From positions 1 through 64,000 of the forward strand of contig JAYPEX010000010.1 in NCBI GenBank assembly GCA_038125995.1: a DNA stretch of 64,000 nucleotides. Reading direction: 5' to 3'. The notes under the pieces were generated by a model. That model worked only from the letters and a program-made list of their open reading frames with translations. It made no database searches and was not told the DNA's origin. How positions within the stretch are numbered: the first letter of the stretch is position 1; the number at the start of each line of letters is the position of its first letter. The position numbers were made by a program, and so were the translations under genes. The stretch is from MAG-120531 sp038125995 (GTDB taxonomy: Bacteria > Bacteroidota > Bacteroidia > Flavobacteriales > Flavobacteriaceae). Below are positions 8,441-17,922 of the stretch, in pieces.

Positions 8441-10890
8441 ATATAATCTACATCAAAATTGATACGAATCGATCGGAAACTGGATACAGAAAAAAATGAA
8501 GTTTTGAGTCGAAGTAAATAGTTTTTAATTTCTGCTACTGGTGTCGCTATTGGAATTTTAACAACAATGTGTTTGATGTAATTGTTTTTAACTCTTGCTA
8601 CTGATGGAAATTCAGGTCCTAAAATTGTCACATTTGTCAACCCTTTCTTTAAACCGTTTACATACCACTGTGCCGCTTCATTGATACGATTGTACTCTTT
8701 GTGTTTAAAGGTAATCTTAATGATTTTATTAGCAGGGGGGTATTTGTAAATCTCACGCTGATACAACTGTTCTTTATACATCGCATCATAATCATTGGTA
8801 CTCACCAATTTTAAGATTTCGTGATAAGGATTGTAAGATTGAATAATCACCTTCCCACTATCTTTCTTTCTCCCAGCTCTACCGGCAACCTGTGTTAGCA
8901 TTTGAAAAGCTCTCTCGTGTGCATTGTATTCTGGAAAATTAAGCAAGGTATCTGCATTCATAACTCCTACCAAACCGACATGCTCAAAATCAAGCCCTTT
9001 AGCCACCATTTGAGTTCCAACAAGCACATCAATTTGGCGCTCTTCGAAGGCAGCAATGAGTTCATCGTATGAATTTTTCGCTCGCGTCGTATCGTAATCC
9101 AATCGCTCTATTGCTAAATTAGGTCTGAGCTCCTTGAGGGCATCTACAATTTGTTCAGTTCCCAAGCCCTTAGTATTAAGCTCAGCACTTCCACAGGCTT
9201 GACAATTGGATTGATAGCTTTCGTGATATCCACAGTAATGACAACGCAATTGTTTACTGTGTTGATGATACGTAAGACTTACATCACAATGTGGACATCC
9301 CGGAGTATGACCACAACGTTCGCATTCCAAAACAGGGGCATAACCTCTTCTGTTTTGAAAGAGAATCACTTGTTTGCGATCATTAACCGTAGCATCGATT
9401 GCTTCTAGCAGTGGAAATGAAAAATGATTTTTCACTTCCTTTTTCTTGTAGTGTTTTTTTAAATCAATGAGTTGAATCTCCGGCATGAGTAAATCTTCAT
9501 AGCGTTTAGTAAGCTCTACAAGTTCATATTTTCCTTTAACTACGTTGTACCTACTCTCGATACTCGGAGTTGCTGAACCTAATACAACAGCTATTTGATG
9601 AAGGCTTCCCAAATATACAGCAGCGTCTCTAGCGTGATACCTTGGAGCTGGATCGTATTGCTTATAGGAGGCTTCATGCTCTTCATCGACAATGATGAGT
9701 CCTAAATCTTTAAAAGGCAGCAAGAGTGAAGATCTAGCTCCTAGAATGAGCTGAGCCTTGTCACTTCCCTCAAGAACCTGATCCCAAACCTCTACTCGTT
9801 CTTGATTGTTGTATTTTGAATGAAAGACAGCCAGTGATATTCCGAAATAGGACTGCAATCTTTTGATGAGTTGTACCGTAAGTGCTATTTCAGGAACTAA
9901 ATACAAAACCTGTTTCCCTTGATCCAATTGATCCTTGATAAGCTTTGCATATACTTCAGTTTTTCCTGAGGAGGTCACTCCTTTTAGCAAACTTATTTTC
10001 TTTGCTTCAATATGGCTTTTTAACTTTTGATATGCTTTTTGCTGATCCTTATTGAGCTCTTTAAGGTTCTTTAATTGAATTTTTGAGTCGAATTGGATAC
10101 GATCTTCTTGTCTTTTCTCAAAATTAACTACTCCTTTTACCATCAGACTCTTTATAAAACTCAAATAACCCTCATATTTGATTCTGAGTTTTTTAGAAGA
10201 GATAGGATTATCAACAGTCGCCTTGAGTTGACACAACAATATAAATAGCTCTAATTGTTTTTTGGCCCCTTTTAAATCAGTCATATACTGTTCAAATAAC
10301 AGTTGATTTGAGAGATCGAAATCTAAATAGTAATAGGTTTCAAATTTAGGCTTGTATTTATGTTCGATATACTCCTCAACAATCAATTGTTTTTTAGAAA
10401 CCATAGAGTGAATCAATGGCATCACCTGTTTGATTCCCAATAAGGCCATAACTTCACGTATTGTAAGAGTCGGTTGTTGTTTTAACGCTTCGATTATGAG
10501 ATATTCCTTATCATTGAGTTCTTCTTCAACAACCGTTTCTATTGGCAAACTGATCAAAGTTTCACTCTCCAAGAGCATCGCAGATGGCATCGCTGCATTA
10601 TACACCTCTGACAAACTACACATATAATACTTAGAGATCCACAACCAGTGTTTTAGTTGAGAGAGCTGAACTACAGGACGAGCATCTAATAACTCTTCCA
10701 CTTCCTTTGCCTCGTACTTTTGTGGAGGATCTTTGTGAATTTTTAGTGCCAAGGCTGTATAGTAGCGATTTCGGATGGGAACAATCAGTCTCATTCCTCT
10801 TTCAAGGGATTTTGCCTGCTCCTCTGTAAGCTTATATGTCAATGGCTTTTCTAGAGGTAATGGAGTGATAACATCTACATAATAACTCAT
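8437..10890 (-). CDS. priA: Primosomal protein N' (replication-restart helicase PriA)
   Basis: 817-residue 3'-5' DNA helicase that reloads the replisome at stalled forks. It has an N-terminal 3'-DNA-binding domain (about residues 1-110), Walker A GVTSSGKTE, a DEEH Walker B (LIIVDEEHEASYK), the zinc region with four CxxC-type pairs (CERCGHTPGCPHC, then CHYCGYH, then CQACGS), helicase motifs V/VI (GTQMVAKGLDFEHV, QVAGRAGRK) and a C-terminal domain. The length is usual for Bacteroidota. Its 3' end overlaps the convergent LytTR gene by 4 nt. One nucleotide separates it from the upstream yihY-like gene, suggesting co-transcription. Confidence 0.97.
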   Translation of the reverse strand: MSYYVDVITPLPLEKPLTYKLTEEQAKSLERGMRLIVPIRNRYYTALALKIHKDPPQKYEAKEVEELLDARPVVQLSQLKHWLWISKYYMCSLSEVYNAAMPSAMLLESETLISLPIETVVEEELNDKEYLIIEALKQQPTLTIREVMALLGIKQVMPLIHSMVSKKQLIVEEYIEHKYKPKFETYYYLDFDLSNQLLFEQYMTDLKGAKKQLELFILLCQLKATVDNPISSKKLRIKYEGYLSFIKSLMVKGVVNFEKRQEDRIQFDSKIQLKNLKELNKDQQKAYQKLKSHIEAKKISLLKGVTSSGKTEVYAKLIKDQLDQGKQVLYLVPEIALTVQLIKRLQSYFGISLAVFHSKYNNQERVEVWDQVLEGSDKAQLILGARSSLLLPFKDLGLIIVDEEHEASYKQYDPAPRYHARDAAVYLGSLHQIAVVLGSATPSIESRYNVVKGKYELVELTKRYEDLLMPEIQLIDLKKHYKKKEVKNHFSFPLLEAIDATVNDRKQVILFQNRRGYAPVLECERCGHTPGCPHCDVSLTYHQHSKQLRCHYCGYHESYQSNCQACGSAELNTKGLGTEQIVDALKELRPNLAIERLDYDTTRAKNSYDELIAAFEERQIDVLVGTQMVAKGLDFEHVGLVGVMNADTLLNFPEYNAHERAFQMLTQVAGRAGRKKDSGKVIIQSYNPYHEILKLVSTNDYDAMYKEQLYQREIYKYPPANKIIKITFKHKEYNRINEAAQWYVNGLKKGLTNVTILGPEFPSVARVKNNYIKHIVVKIPIATPVAEIKNYLLRLKTSFFSVSSFRSIRINFDVDYI

Positions 10891-10891
10891 A

Positions 10892-11872
10892 CTAAGCTTG
10901 CTCTTGATTTGATTCAGAAGTCTTTTTTAGGGAACTAACACTCACATTGAGCTCAAAACCTAAAAGCAGTATAATGGAGTTTAACCAAATGTATAGCATC
11001 AGAATCAAAAGACCTCCTAAGGCTCCGTAGAGTTCATTGTACCTTGAAAAATTATCGATATAAAATCCAAAAAAATAAGATGTAAGTATGAAGAGGATTG
11101 AGGTCATGACTGCTCCTATGGAAAAAAACTTAACTGATCTAGTCTCCATAGTTCCAAAGTTGTAGAGAATAAATACAATCAAATAAAAGAGTACAAAGTA
11201 AAATACAACCTTAATTCCCGATATGATGTACAGATCTTCTGAACTTCGAATCACCTGAGATGAATTATTGATCAAATCGGTTAAGGTGGTCAAAATATAG
11301 TACTCAAAATACAGATACACCACTACTCCAATAATTAACAATAACGACAAAACCAGTCCTATGATCAGTGCATACAGGTATTGTTTAAAGTACGATCTGT
11401 TAAATTCAATATGATAAGAAGTTTCAAAACCGCTAAAGATGGCACTAACACCATTTGCCATTAAAAAAATGGATAACAAAAAGGAAGATGACATGAGACC
11501 TCCGTGCTTTTGATTTTTAATCTGAATAAAGATATCACCAAAATATTCTCCAGTTGATGAAGGTAAAAAGGATTCAATAAAAACTAGAATTTCGGCGTCC
11601 AAATCACCTGTTCCAACCTGTACGTAAGGAATGATATAAGGCACCAAAGTCAATATGAAAATGATCAGTGGAAATAAGGCCAAAAACACACTAAAGGCAA
11701 TTGCAGAAGCCCTGGTTCCCAATGCACCATTGACAATACCCAAAATATACATCTCGATTAAATCATAGATAGACATGCCCTTTAATGCTTTTAGCTTGAG
11801 GTTCTTTAAAAGTCTAACCAATAAATTGATGATTGGAATCTTATCTAATTGTTCTTCTACTGCTTTTGACAT
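10892..11872 (-). CDS. YihY/BrkB-family inner-membrane protein
   Basis: 326 residues with about six transmembrane segments. The family signature appears at the start of the first segment (LGTRASAIAFSVFLALFPLIIFIL) and in the last (LYGALGGLLILMLYIWLNSIILLLGFELN). The family was once mislabelled RNase BN; no biochemical role is established. Cytoplasmic charged N-terminus of about 45 residues. It directly precedes priA (1 nt gap) on the same strand. Confidence 0.9.
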   Translation of the reverse strand: MSKAVEEQLDKIPIINLLVRLLKNLKLKALKGMSIYDLIEMYILGIVNGALGTRASAIAFSVFLALFPLIIFILTLVPYIIPYVQVGTGDLDAEILVFIESFLPSSTGEYFGDIFIQIKNQKHGGLMSSSFLLSIFLMANGVSAIFSGFETSYHIEFNRSYFKQYLYALIIGLVLSLLLIIGVVVYLYFEYYILTTLTDLINNSSQVIRSSEDLYIISGIKVVFYFVLFYLIVFILYNFGTMETRSVKFFSIGAVMTSILFILTSYFFGFYIDNFSRYNELYGALGGLLILMLYIWLNSIILLLGFELNVSVSSLKKTSESNQEQA

Positions 11873-11922
11873 GGAATTTATTCTCTAATGCTAATTTAAT
11901 AAAACAAATAGCAGCTTTGCTA

Positions 11923-11930
11923 TAGTTTTG
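11923..11930 (+). promoter_or_regulatory. Putative -7 box of rlmH
   Basis: TAGTTTTG fits TAnnTTTG and lies 24 nt before the rlmH ATG; no clear -33 box. Confidence 0.35.
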
Positions 11931-11954
11931 TAATTTAGTATCGAATTTTAGCTT

Positions 11955-12428
11955 ATGACCATCAAACTAATCTCCATAGGAAAAACGGACAGCAATGAAT
12001 TGCAATTGCTCATCGATACTTACATCGGAAGACTTAAGCATTACATCAAATTTGAAATGTGTATTATTACCGATATTAAGAATGTCAAAAACCTTTCAGA
12101 GGAACAACAGAAAACAAAAGAAGGTGAATTGATTTTAAAGGAATTAAAACCAACTGATCAGCTCATTATTTTAGACGAAAAAGGAAAAGAATACTCTTCA
12201 GTTCAGTTTTCTGATTTCCTACAAAAGAAAATGAATAGCGGTTGCAAACAACTCGTACTCGTCATCGGTGGTCCTTATGGATTTAGTGAAGCGGTCAAAA
12301 AAAAAGCCATCTCGAAAATCAGTTTTTCCAAGATGACTTTTTCACATCAAATGATTCGTTTATTTGCGGTAGAGCAACTCTATAGGGGGTTTAGCATTCT
12401 AAAAAACGAACCTTACCACCACAACTAA
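11955..12428 (+). CDS. rlmH: 23S rRNA (pseudouridine1915-N3)-methyltransferase
   Basis: 157-residue SPOUT methyltransferase that methylates pseudouridine 1915 in helix 69 of 23S rRNA. The SAM-binding knot sequence LVIGGPYGFSEAVKKKA and the C-terminal LFAVEQLYRGFSILKNEPYHH are the family signature. Length and ends are normal. Convergent with the SerB-SerA gene, 9 nt apart, with no terminator-like hairpin between them. Confidence 0.97.
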   Translation: MTIKLISIGKTDSNELQLLIDTYIGRLKHYIKFEMCIITDIKNVKNLSEEQQKTKEGELILKELKPTDQLIILDEKGKEYSSVQFSDFLQKKMNSGCKQLVLVIGGPYGFSEAVKKKAISKISFSKMTFSHQMIRLFAVEQLYRGFSILKNEPYHHN

Positions 12429-12437
12429 TCATATAGA

Positions 12438-14321
12438 TTAGTAAAGTACTCTAAACTTAATCGTATTATCAATAGATCTCAATGCTTTAATGACATCTTG
12501 ATTGTATTCTTTATCTACCTCAACAATCACATATCCAACATCTGGATCCGTCGATAAGAATTGTCCTGTAATATTGAGTTCATACTTAGCCAATACTTTA
12601 TTGATCTTAGCCATCACCCCAGGTACATTTTTATGAATGTGTAAGAAACGGTGTTTGTTCTCTTGTTTAGGCAAGCGAATATTTGGGAAGTTAACCGCAT
12701 CAACAGTATTACCAGAGTTGATATAACCCATAATCTTATTCGGTACAAAATCAGCGATATCTCTTTGTGCTTCGATGGTACTTCCTCCAATATGAGGAGT
12801 TAGGATGACATTTTCTAACCCTTGTAATTCGGTGTAGTAATCTCCATTAGCTGCAGGCTCTTCTGGGAATACATCCACTGCAGCACCTTTTAGATGACCA
12901 CTTTTTAAAGCCTCTACTAGGGAAGGAATATCTACTACAAATCCACGAGCTAGGTTGATGAAAACTGAACCTTCTTTCATTTGTGCAAAACGCTCTGCAT
13001 TAAAAAGATTGGTGTTGGCCTTATTGTCATCAACGTGAAGTGAAACAAAATCAGCAACTTTTAAAACTTCATCTATGCTTGAACACTTGGTCGCATTTCC
13101 GAGTGCTAATTGCTCATCAACATCGTAGAAATAGACGTGCATTCCAATTGATTCCGCAAGAACAGATAGTTGTTTTCCGATATTTCCATACCCGATAATT
13201 CCCAAGTTCTTACCTCTCACTTCTTGTGATCCTGCAGCAGTTTTATTCCACTGACCATTGTGAATCTCTGTAGATCTCGGGAAAATAGAACGTGCTAACA
13301 TTACAATTTCTCCAATTGCTAATTCAACAACTGAACGAGTATTGGAATAAGGTGCATTAAAAACCACAACTCCTCTTTCCTTAGCTGCTTGTAAATCAAT
13401 TTGTGTCGTTCCGATACAAAAAGCTCCAATGACCATTAATTTATCGGCAGCTTCTAAAACCTTTTCAGTAATCTGAGTCTTGGATCGAATTCCAATCACG
13501 TGAACTCCTTTAATTTTTTCGATGAGTTCTTCTTCACTTAAACTCGTTTTGATGAGTTCAACCGTGTATCCGTCTGATTTTAAGTTATCAAAAGCATCTG
13601 GGTGCACATTTTCTAAGAGTAAAATCTTAATTCTGTGCTTTGGGTAGGAAATTTTTCTAGGCAATTTATTCAAGTATAAAAATTCATCTAAAGTAGGAGT
13701 CACGTGATCCGCATTTTTTACAGCTTTCTCACGAGACACATTTTCAGTATAAGCAAAAAACTTATCAGCGATTCCTGCTTCACGCATTACGTAATCGCTG
13801 TAACCATCACCGATAACTTGAACCTCTCCTACTAAGTTAAGATTCTTTAAACAATCGATTTTTCCATTGTGAGCTGAGAGCACATTATCAGCATCAAAAC
13901 CTGAAATATACCCCTGCTTGTCAAATTCAAATGTGTTGGCATAAACCTTTTCTGACGGAATATTATAATGAGCGACGATTGGATCTATGAATTCTTTAAA
14001 ACCACAGGATATGACATAAATATCTTCGGAGTGTTTTTCAAAAAACTCTTTATTTTCTTTTATTGATTTTGAAATTTTTTTCTCAAGCCTTTTCACCAAT
14101 TCATCTAAATCATCTTGATTCGCCTTTAATAATGAGATTCTTCTCTTTAAAGACTCGGTAAATGAAATATCACCATCGATCCCTAGATTTGTAATCTCTT
14201 GAATTTGTTTGATAATTTCATCTCGATTGGGATTGTGTTCTAATGTAATTTCAGCAAGTACGTCTAGTGCTTCAACACTAGTAAGTGTACTGTCAAAATC
14301 AAAAACGTATTTTTTACTCAC
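12438..14321 (-). CDS. serA: Fused phosphoserine phosphatase and D-3-phosphoglycerate dehydrogenase
   Basis: 627 residues joining the third and first enzymes of serine synthesis. Residues 1 to about 215 form a HAD phosphatase of the SerB type: motif I DFDSTLT, motif II ISCGFKEF, and motif IV GDGYSDYVM. Residues from about 230 form SerA: Rossmann motif GIIGYGNIGKQ, the substrate/catalytic region INLARGFVVD, EEP and LTPHIGGST, followed by a C-terminal ACT domain (about 555-627, HRFLHIHKNVPGVMAKIN) that probably senses serine. serC, the middle step, is not nearby. Two TAAATTTG boxes (14342-14357, minus) precede the ATG. I recall proteins of about 630 residues labelled SerA in Flavobacteriia, so the fusion is probably lineage-wide. 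Confidence 0.93.
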   Translation of the reverse strand: MSKKYVFDFDSTLTSVEALDVLAEITLEHNPNRDEIIKQIQEITNLGIDGDISFTESLKRRISLLKANQDDLDELVKRLEKKISKSIKENKEFFEKHSEDIYVISCGFKEFIDPIVAHYNIPSEKVYANTFEFDKQGYISGFDADNVLSAHNGKIDCLKNLNLVGEVQVIGDGYSDYVMREAGIADKFFAYTENVSREKAVKNADHVTPTLDEFLYLNKLPRKISYPKHRIKILLLENVHPDAFDNLKSDGYTVELIKTSLSEEELIEKIKGVHVIGIRSKTQITEKVLEAADKLMVIGAFCIGTTQIDLQAAKERGVVVFNAPYSNTRSVVELAIGEIVMLARSIFPRSTEIHNGQWNKTAAGSQEVRGKNLGIIGYGNIGKQLSVLAESIGMHVYFYDVDEQLALGNATKCSSIDEVLKVADFVSLHVDDNKANTNLFNAERFAQMKEGSVFINLARGFVVDIPSLVEALKSGHLKGAAVDVFPEEPAANGDYYTELQGLENVILTPHIGGSTIEAQRDIADFVPNKIMGYINSGNTVDAVNFPNIRLPKQENKHRFLHIHKNVPGVMAKINKVLAKYELNITGQFLSTDPDVGYVIVEVDKEYNQDVIKALRSIDNTIKFRVLY

Positions 14322-14341
14322 AACTAATTTTAATTAAGTTG

Positions 14342-14357
14342 CAAATTTACAAATTTA
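14342..14357 (-). promoter_or_regulatory. Tandem -7-like boxes upstream of the serB-serA fusion
   Basis: On the minus strand TAAATTTG occurs twice in direct succession (complement of 14350-14357 and 14342-14349), 20 nt before the start codon. Either may serve as the -7 element; no obvious -33 box. Confidence 0.4.
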
Positions 14358-14512
14358 AACAGTGATATCTATGTCATATTGTATGATAACGAATCGTGAT
14401 TTTGTTAAATTATTTTTTTATTTGCAATTGAGGTCCTTTTTTAACCTTTTAACATTTTAATGAGTTTATATTAGTTATTTTTCAAGAATAACTTAAAATT
14501 AAATATCGATTT

Positions 14513-15106
14513 ATGCCTTTAAAATCATTCATACTCGTTTTTGCGACAAACAATCTTCATAAACTTGAAGAAATCAGAAAAATTACAACCGATTCAATTC
14601 AAATTGTTTCATTAGAGGATTGTGGATTTAACAGTGATATTGAGGAAACTAAAGACAGTCTGGAAGGGAATGCAAAGCTTAAGGCCGAAACCGTTTTTAA
14701 GGCTACTGGACATTCGTGTTTTGCAGATGACACTGGTCTTTTTGTCAATACACTTGACGGCGCTCCAGGGGTTTATTCTGCTCGATTTGCAGGTGAGAAT
14801 GCTAAAGACCAAGACAATGTTCAACTTTTACTTAAAAAACTAAAAGGAGCTACTGATCGCTCTGCCTATTTCAAAACAGTCATCAGTTTGGTAACAGAAA
14901 AAGAACACTACCTCTTTAGTGGTGAAATTCACGGAACAATTACGGATCAACCTATTGGAGAAAACGGGTTTGGGTATGATCCTGTGTTTATTCCTGAAGG
15001 ATTTGATCAAACATTTGCACAATTAGATTCAAATACCAAAAATAAAATCAGTCATCGTGCCAAGGCAACCGCAGCACTCATCGAATTCATCAACCAACTT
15101 AAATAA
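14513..15106 (+). CDS. rdgB: Non-canonical purine NTP pyrophosphatase (RdgB/HAM1)
   Basis: 197 residues; hydrolyses XTP/ITP/dITP to monophosphates and so keeps deaminated purines out of nucleic acids. Family motifs: FATNNLHKLEEI at the N-terminus (substrate loop), FADDTGL with the catalytic Asp (about residue 72), GAPGVYSARFAG, and the C-terminal GFGYDPVFIPEG and ISHRAKA. Length is standard. It stands alone between the divergent serB-serA gene and the downstream helicase gene. Confidence 0.96.
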   Translation: MPLKSFILVFATNNLHKLEEIRKITTDSIQIVSLEDCGFNSDIEETKDSLEGNAKLKAETVFKATGHSCFADDTGLFVNTLDGAPGVYSARFAGENAKDQDNVQLLLKKLKGATDRSAYFKTVISLVTEKEHYLFSGEIHGTITDQPIGENGFGYDPVFIPEGFDQTFAQLDSNTKNKISHRAKATAALIEFINQLK

Positions 15107-15147
15107 CTGATAATGTAGTTTTTAGTAGTAAATGCAAAACAAAAGCG

Positions 15148-15155
15148 TATCTTTG
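15148..15155 (+). promoter_or_regulatory. -7 box of the DEAD-box helicase gene
   Basis: TATCTTTG fits TAnnTTTG. With the start at 15250 the transcript would carry an untranslated leader of about 90 nt, longer than for most genes here; leaders of this kind on DEAD-box genes are often cold- or autoregulated. Confidence 0.5.
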
Positions 15156-15249
15156 CAGCTTGAAACGCCGCTGGTATAGCATGTGTTGCGCTGAGTTAAA
15201 AAGGTTTTCGCTCTATGCAACAGACATATTTGCGAAAAAAACTCAAAAA

Positions 15250-17055
15250 ATGCAAAAATTCCAAGATTTAGGACTTAATGAGTCCTTGATTAACGCTATT
15301 TCTGATATGGGCTTCAAAGAGCCTTCTGAAGTTCAAGAAAAAGCCATTCCAATTTTACTTTCAAAAGAAACTGATTTAGTAGCCCTTGCCCAAACAGGTA
15401 CAGGAAAAACAGCTGCTTTTGGCTTTCCATTAATTCAAAAAATTAATGCAGAAAAGAAATTTACACAAGGATTAATCCTATCTCCTACTCGTGAACTCTG
15501 TTTACAGATCACCAATGAAATCAAATTGTATTCCAAATACATCAAAGGTTTAAATACCGTAGCGATCTACGGAGGTGCAAGTATTACTGAACAAGCAAGT
15601 CAAATCAAAAGAGGAGCTCAAATTGTTGTTGCGACTCCTGGTAGAATGAAGGATATGATCGGCAGAAATATGGTAGATATTTCTAAAATTGACTACTGTA
15701 TTTTAGATGAAGCAGATGAAATGCTCAACATGGGATTCTTTGAAGACATCCAAGACATCCTATCCAATACACCCAAAGAAAAAAATACTTGGTTGTTTTC
15801 TGCAACCATGCCTAAAGAGGTTGCCATCATTGCAAAAAAATTCATGAATAGTCCAGACGAAATTACCGTTGGTTCTAAAAATGAAGGTGCTTCTACGGTT
15901 GCTCATGAATATTATATTGCAAGTGGTAGAGACCGCTATCCTGTACTTAAACGATTGGCAGATGCCAATCCTGAAATCTTCTCAGTAGTATTTTGCAGGA
16001 CCAAACGCGATACCCAAAGAGTTGCCGAAAAACTAATCGAAGACGGATATAATGCTGGAGCGCTCCACGGAGATTTAAGTCAAAATCAACGTGACTTAGT
16101 CATGAATGCTTTTAGAAAAAAGCAAATCCATATGTTAGTGGCTACAGATGTCGCAGCACGTGGAATTGATGTTGATGACATCACACATGTAATTAACTAT
16201 CAACTTCCAGATGAAATTGAAACCTACACGCACCGTTCTGGTAGAACAGGTAGAGCAGGGAAAGAAGGGGTTTCAATGGTTATTGTAACCAAGTCAGAAG
16301 AGCGTAAAATTAGAACCATTGAGAAAATCATCAAAAAGAAATTTTCACTAAAACCAATTCCAACTGGAATTGAAATTTGCGAGAAACAATTATTTTATTT
16401 AGCCCACAAGATTAAGGATACAGAAATTAATCATCAAGTGGATGAATACTTACCAAAGATTCATGAAGTATTAGATGGTTTAGATCGCGAAGAACTCATT
16501 AAAAAAATTGTGTCTGTTGAATTTACTCGTTTTTTTGATTACTACAACAAGACTCAAGACATATCCTCACCTGAATCTTCTGCAGATAGCACTATCAATC
16601 CTAACTCTATTCGATATTTTATCAATGTTGGAAGACGCGATGGTTACACCTGGGGAAGTCTTAAAGATTTTATACGCGAGTTAACTCAACTTTCAAAAGA
16701 CGACGTATACAAAGTCGATGTTAAAGACACCTTTTCATTCTTTAACACGGATCCAGAACAAATGCCAAAAATTTTAGAAGTCTTTACAGATTTAAAAATT
16801 GATGGCAGATTTGTCAATGTAGAAGTTTCTTCAAAACCAGAAGATGGTTCAGGAAGAAGAAGTCGTAGAAAAGATCGCAGTGATCGCTCAGACCGTGGAG
16901 AAAGAAGGGGTCGCAGAGATCGTTCAGAACGTTCAGATCGCAATAAGAAATTTAACGACAGTAAACCAGGTAGAAGATTTTCTGGATCTAAAGATAAGAA
17001 ATCATCAGGTTCAAAACCTAAGTCTAAAGGTGCAAAAAGAAAGGGATTTAGTTAA
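15250..17055 (+). CDS. DEAD-box ATP-dependent RNA helicase with RNA-binding and Arg/Ser-rich tail
   Basis: 601 residues. The helicase core carries Q motif, AQTGTGKT (motif I), PTRELC (Ia), LDEADEMLNMGF (II), FSATMP (III), ATDVAARGIDVDD and HRSGRTGRAG (V, VI). After a dimerisation/linker segment comes a DbpA/CsdA-like RNA-binding domain (about 455-530, INVGRRDGYTWGSLKDFIREL). Residues from about 533 are a very basic tail rich in Arg, Ser, Asp and Lys with repeated RSDRSD/RRDRS units. The role is probably ribosome assembly or mRNA remodelling at low temperature. ATG 15250 was chosen over the upstream TTG at 15160 because that extension lies directly behind the promoter and has no domain. Confidence 0.93.
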   Translation: MQKFQDLGLNESLINAISDMGFKEPSEVQEKAIPILLSKETDLVALAQTGTGKTAAFGFPLIQKINAEKKFTQGLILSPTRELCLQITNEIKLYSKYIKGLNTVAIYGGASITEQASQIKRGAQIVVATPGRMKDMIGRNMVDISKIDYCILDEADEMLNMGFFEDIQDILSNTPKEKNTWLFSATMPKEVAIIAKKFMNSPDEITVGSKNEGASTVAHEYYIASGRDRYPVLKRLADANPEIFSVVFCRTKRDTQRVAEKLIEDGYNAGALHGDLSQNQRDLVMNAFRKKQIHMLVATDVAARGIDVDDITHVINYQLPDEIETYTHRSGRTGRAGKEGVSMVIVTKSEERKIRTIEKIIKKKFSLKPIPTGIEICEKQLFYLAHKIKDTEINHQVDEYLPKIHEVLDGLDREELIKKIVSVEFTRFFDYYNKTQDISSPESSADSTINPNSIRYFINVGRRDGYTWGSLKDFIRELTQLSKDDVYKVDVKDTFSFFNTDPEQMPKILEVFTDLKIDGRFVNVEVSSKPEDGSGRRSRRKDRSDRSDRGERRGRRDRSERSDRNKKFNDSKPGRRFSGSKDKKSSGSKPKSKGAKRKGFS

Positions 17056-17106
17056 AAATCTTATAATTTCTATTAAAATCATTTAAAGTACAATATCTTT
17101 AAATCG

Positions 17107-17871
17107 ATGAAAAAAATAGGATTTTTACTGCTACTACTTTTTAACCTGATTTCATATGCTCAAACAAGTGATGAGTACTTAAAGGCATCTGTAAAAAATG
17201 CACAAGACGATTCGCCACTAGAGAACGTTCATATCATTAACCTAAGTAAGATTAAAGGAACTATTTCAAAAAAAGACGGTAGCTTTGAAATTCCTGCTTC
17301 GGTTAATGATACACTTTATTTTTCGTATTTAGGATTTAAAACGATAAAGGTTAGAGTCACTCAAGATATGTTTCGATTTGAGAACACTTCCTTTGGACTC
17401 ACCGAACTTGCTTATGCCCTTGAAGAAGTAGTTGTTAAACCGTTTCAGCTCACTGGATATTTAGAAATTGACGTCAAGAGACTCCCTGTAGAAGAAGCAT
17501 TTCAATACAGTATTTCTGGGCTTTCAGTTGGATATGAGGCTGGAAGTAGAAAACCATCTGCTGTATCTAAAGTCCTAGGGGCTATTTTGAATCCAGCTGA
17601 CCTTCTGAGGAATTTATTTGGTAAAAAACCAAAACAAATGAAAAGACTTCGAGAAATGAAAGATGATGATGCGATCAGAGATTTACTCGCTTCTAAATTT
17701 GATCGTGAAACCCTACAGGCATTACTCCAAATTGAAAAAATAGACATTCAAGACATCTTAAGTAATTGTAATTATTCAAAGTCGTTTATTCAAACGGCAA
17801 ACGATTTACAAATATTAGATGCGATTAGTGAATGCTATGAAGAATACAAGGTCTTGAATCGAAAAGACTAG
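17107..17871 (+). CDS. Exported carboxypeptidase-regulatory-like domain protein
   Basis: 254 residues with a Sec signal peptide (1-18, ending SYAQ). Residues about 25-95 form a CarboxypepD_reg-like beta-sandwich (ASVKNAQDDSPLENVHIINL, KKDGSFEIPA, LYFSYLGFKTIKV), the fold found at the N-terminus of many Bacteroidota TonB-dependent receptors, here without a receptor. The rest is helical with no known motif. Likely periplasmic or at the outer membrane; function unknown. The gene lies 51 nt after the helicase gene and 51 nt before the GH13 lipoprotein gene. Confidence 0.8.
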   Translation: MKKIGFLLLLLFNLISYAQTSDEYLKASVKNAQDDSPLENVHIINLSKIKGTISKKDGSFEIPASVNDTLYFSYLGFKTIKVRVTQDMFRFENTSFGLTELAYALEEVVVKPFQLTGYLEIDVKRLPVEEAFQYSISGLSVGYEAGSRKPSAVSKVLGAILNPADLLRNLFGKKPKQMKRLREMKDDDAIRDLLASKFDRETLQALLQIEKIDIQDILSNCNYSKSFIQTANDLQILDAISECYEEYKVLNRKD

Positions 17872-17922
17872 TCAATTATTCGTAACTTTAACCAAATTTA
17901 TCTTACTAAACTTTAAAAGTCA

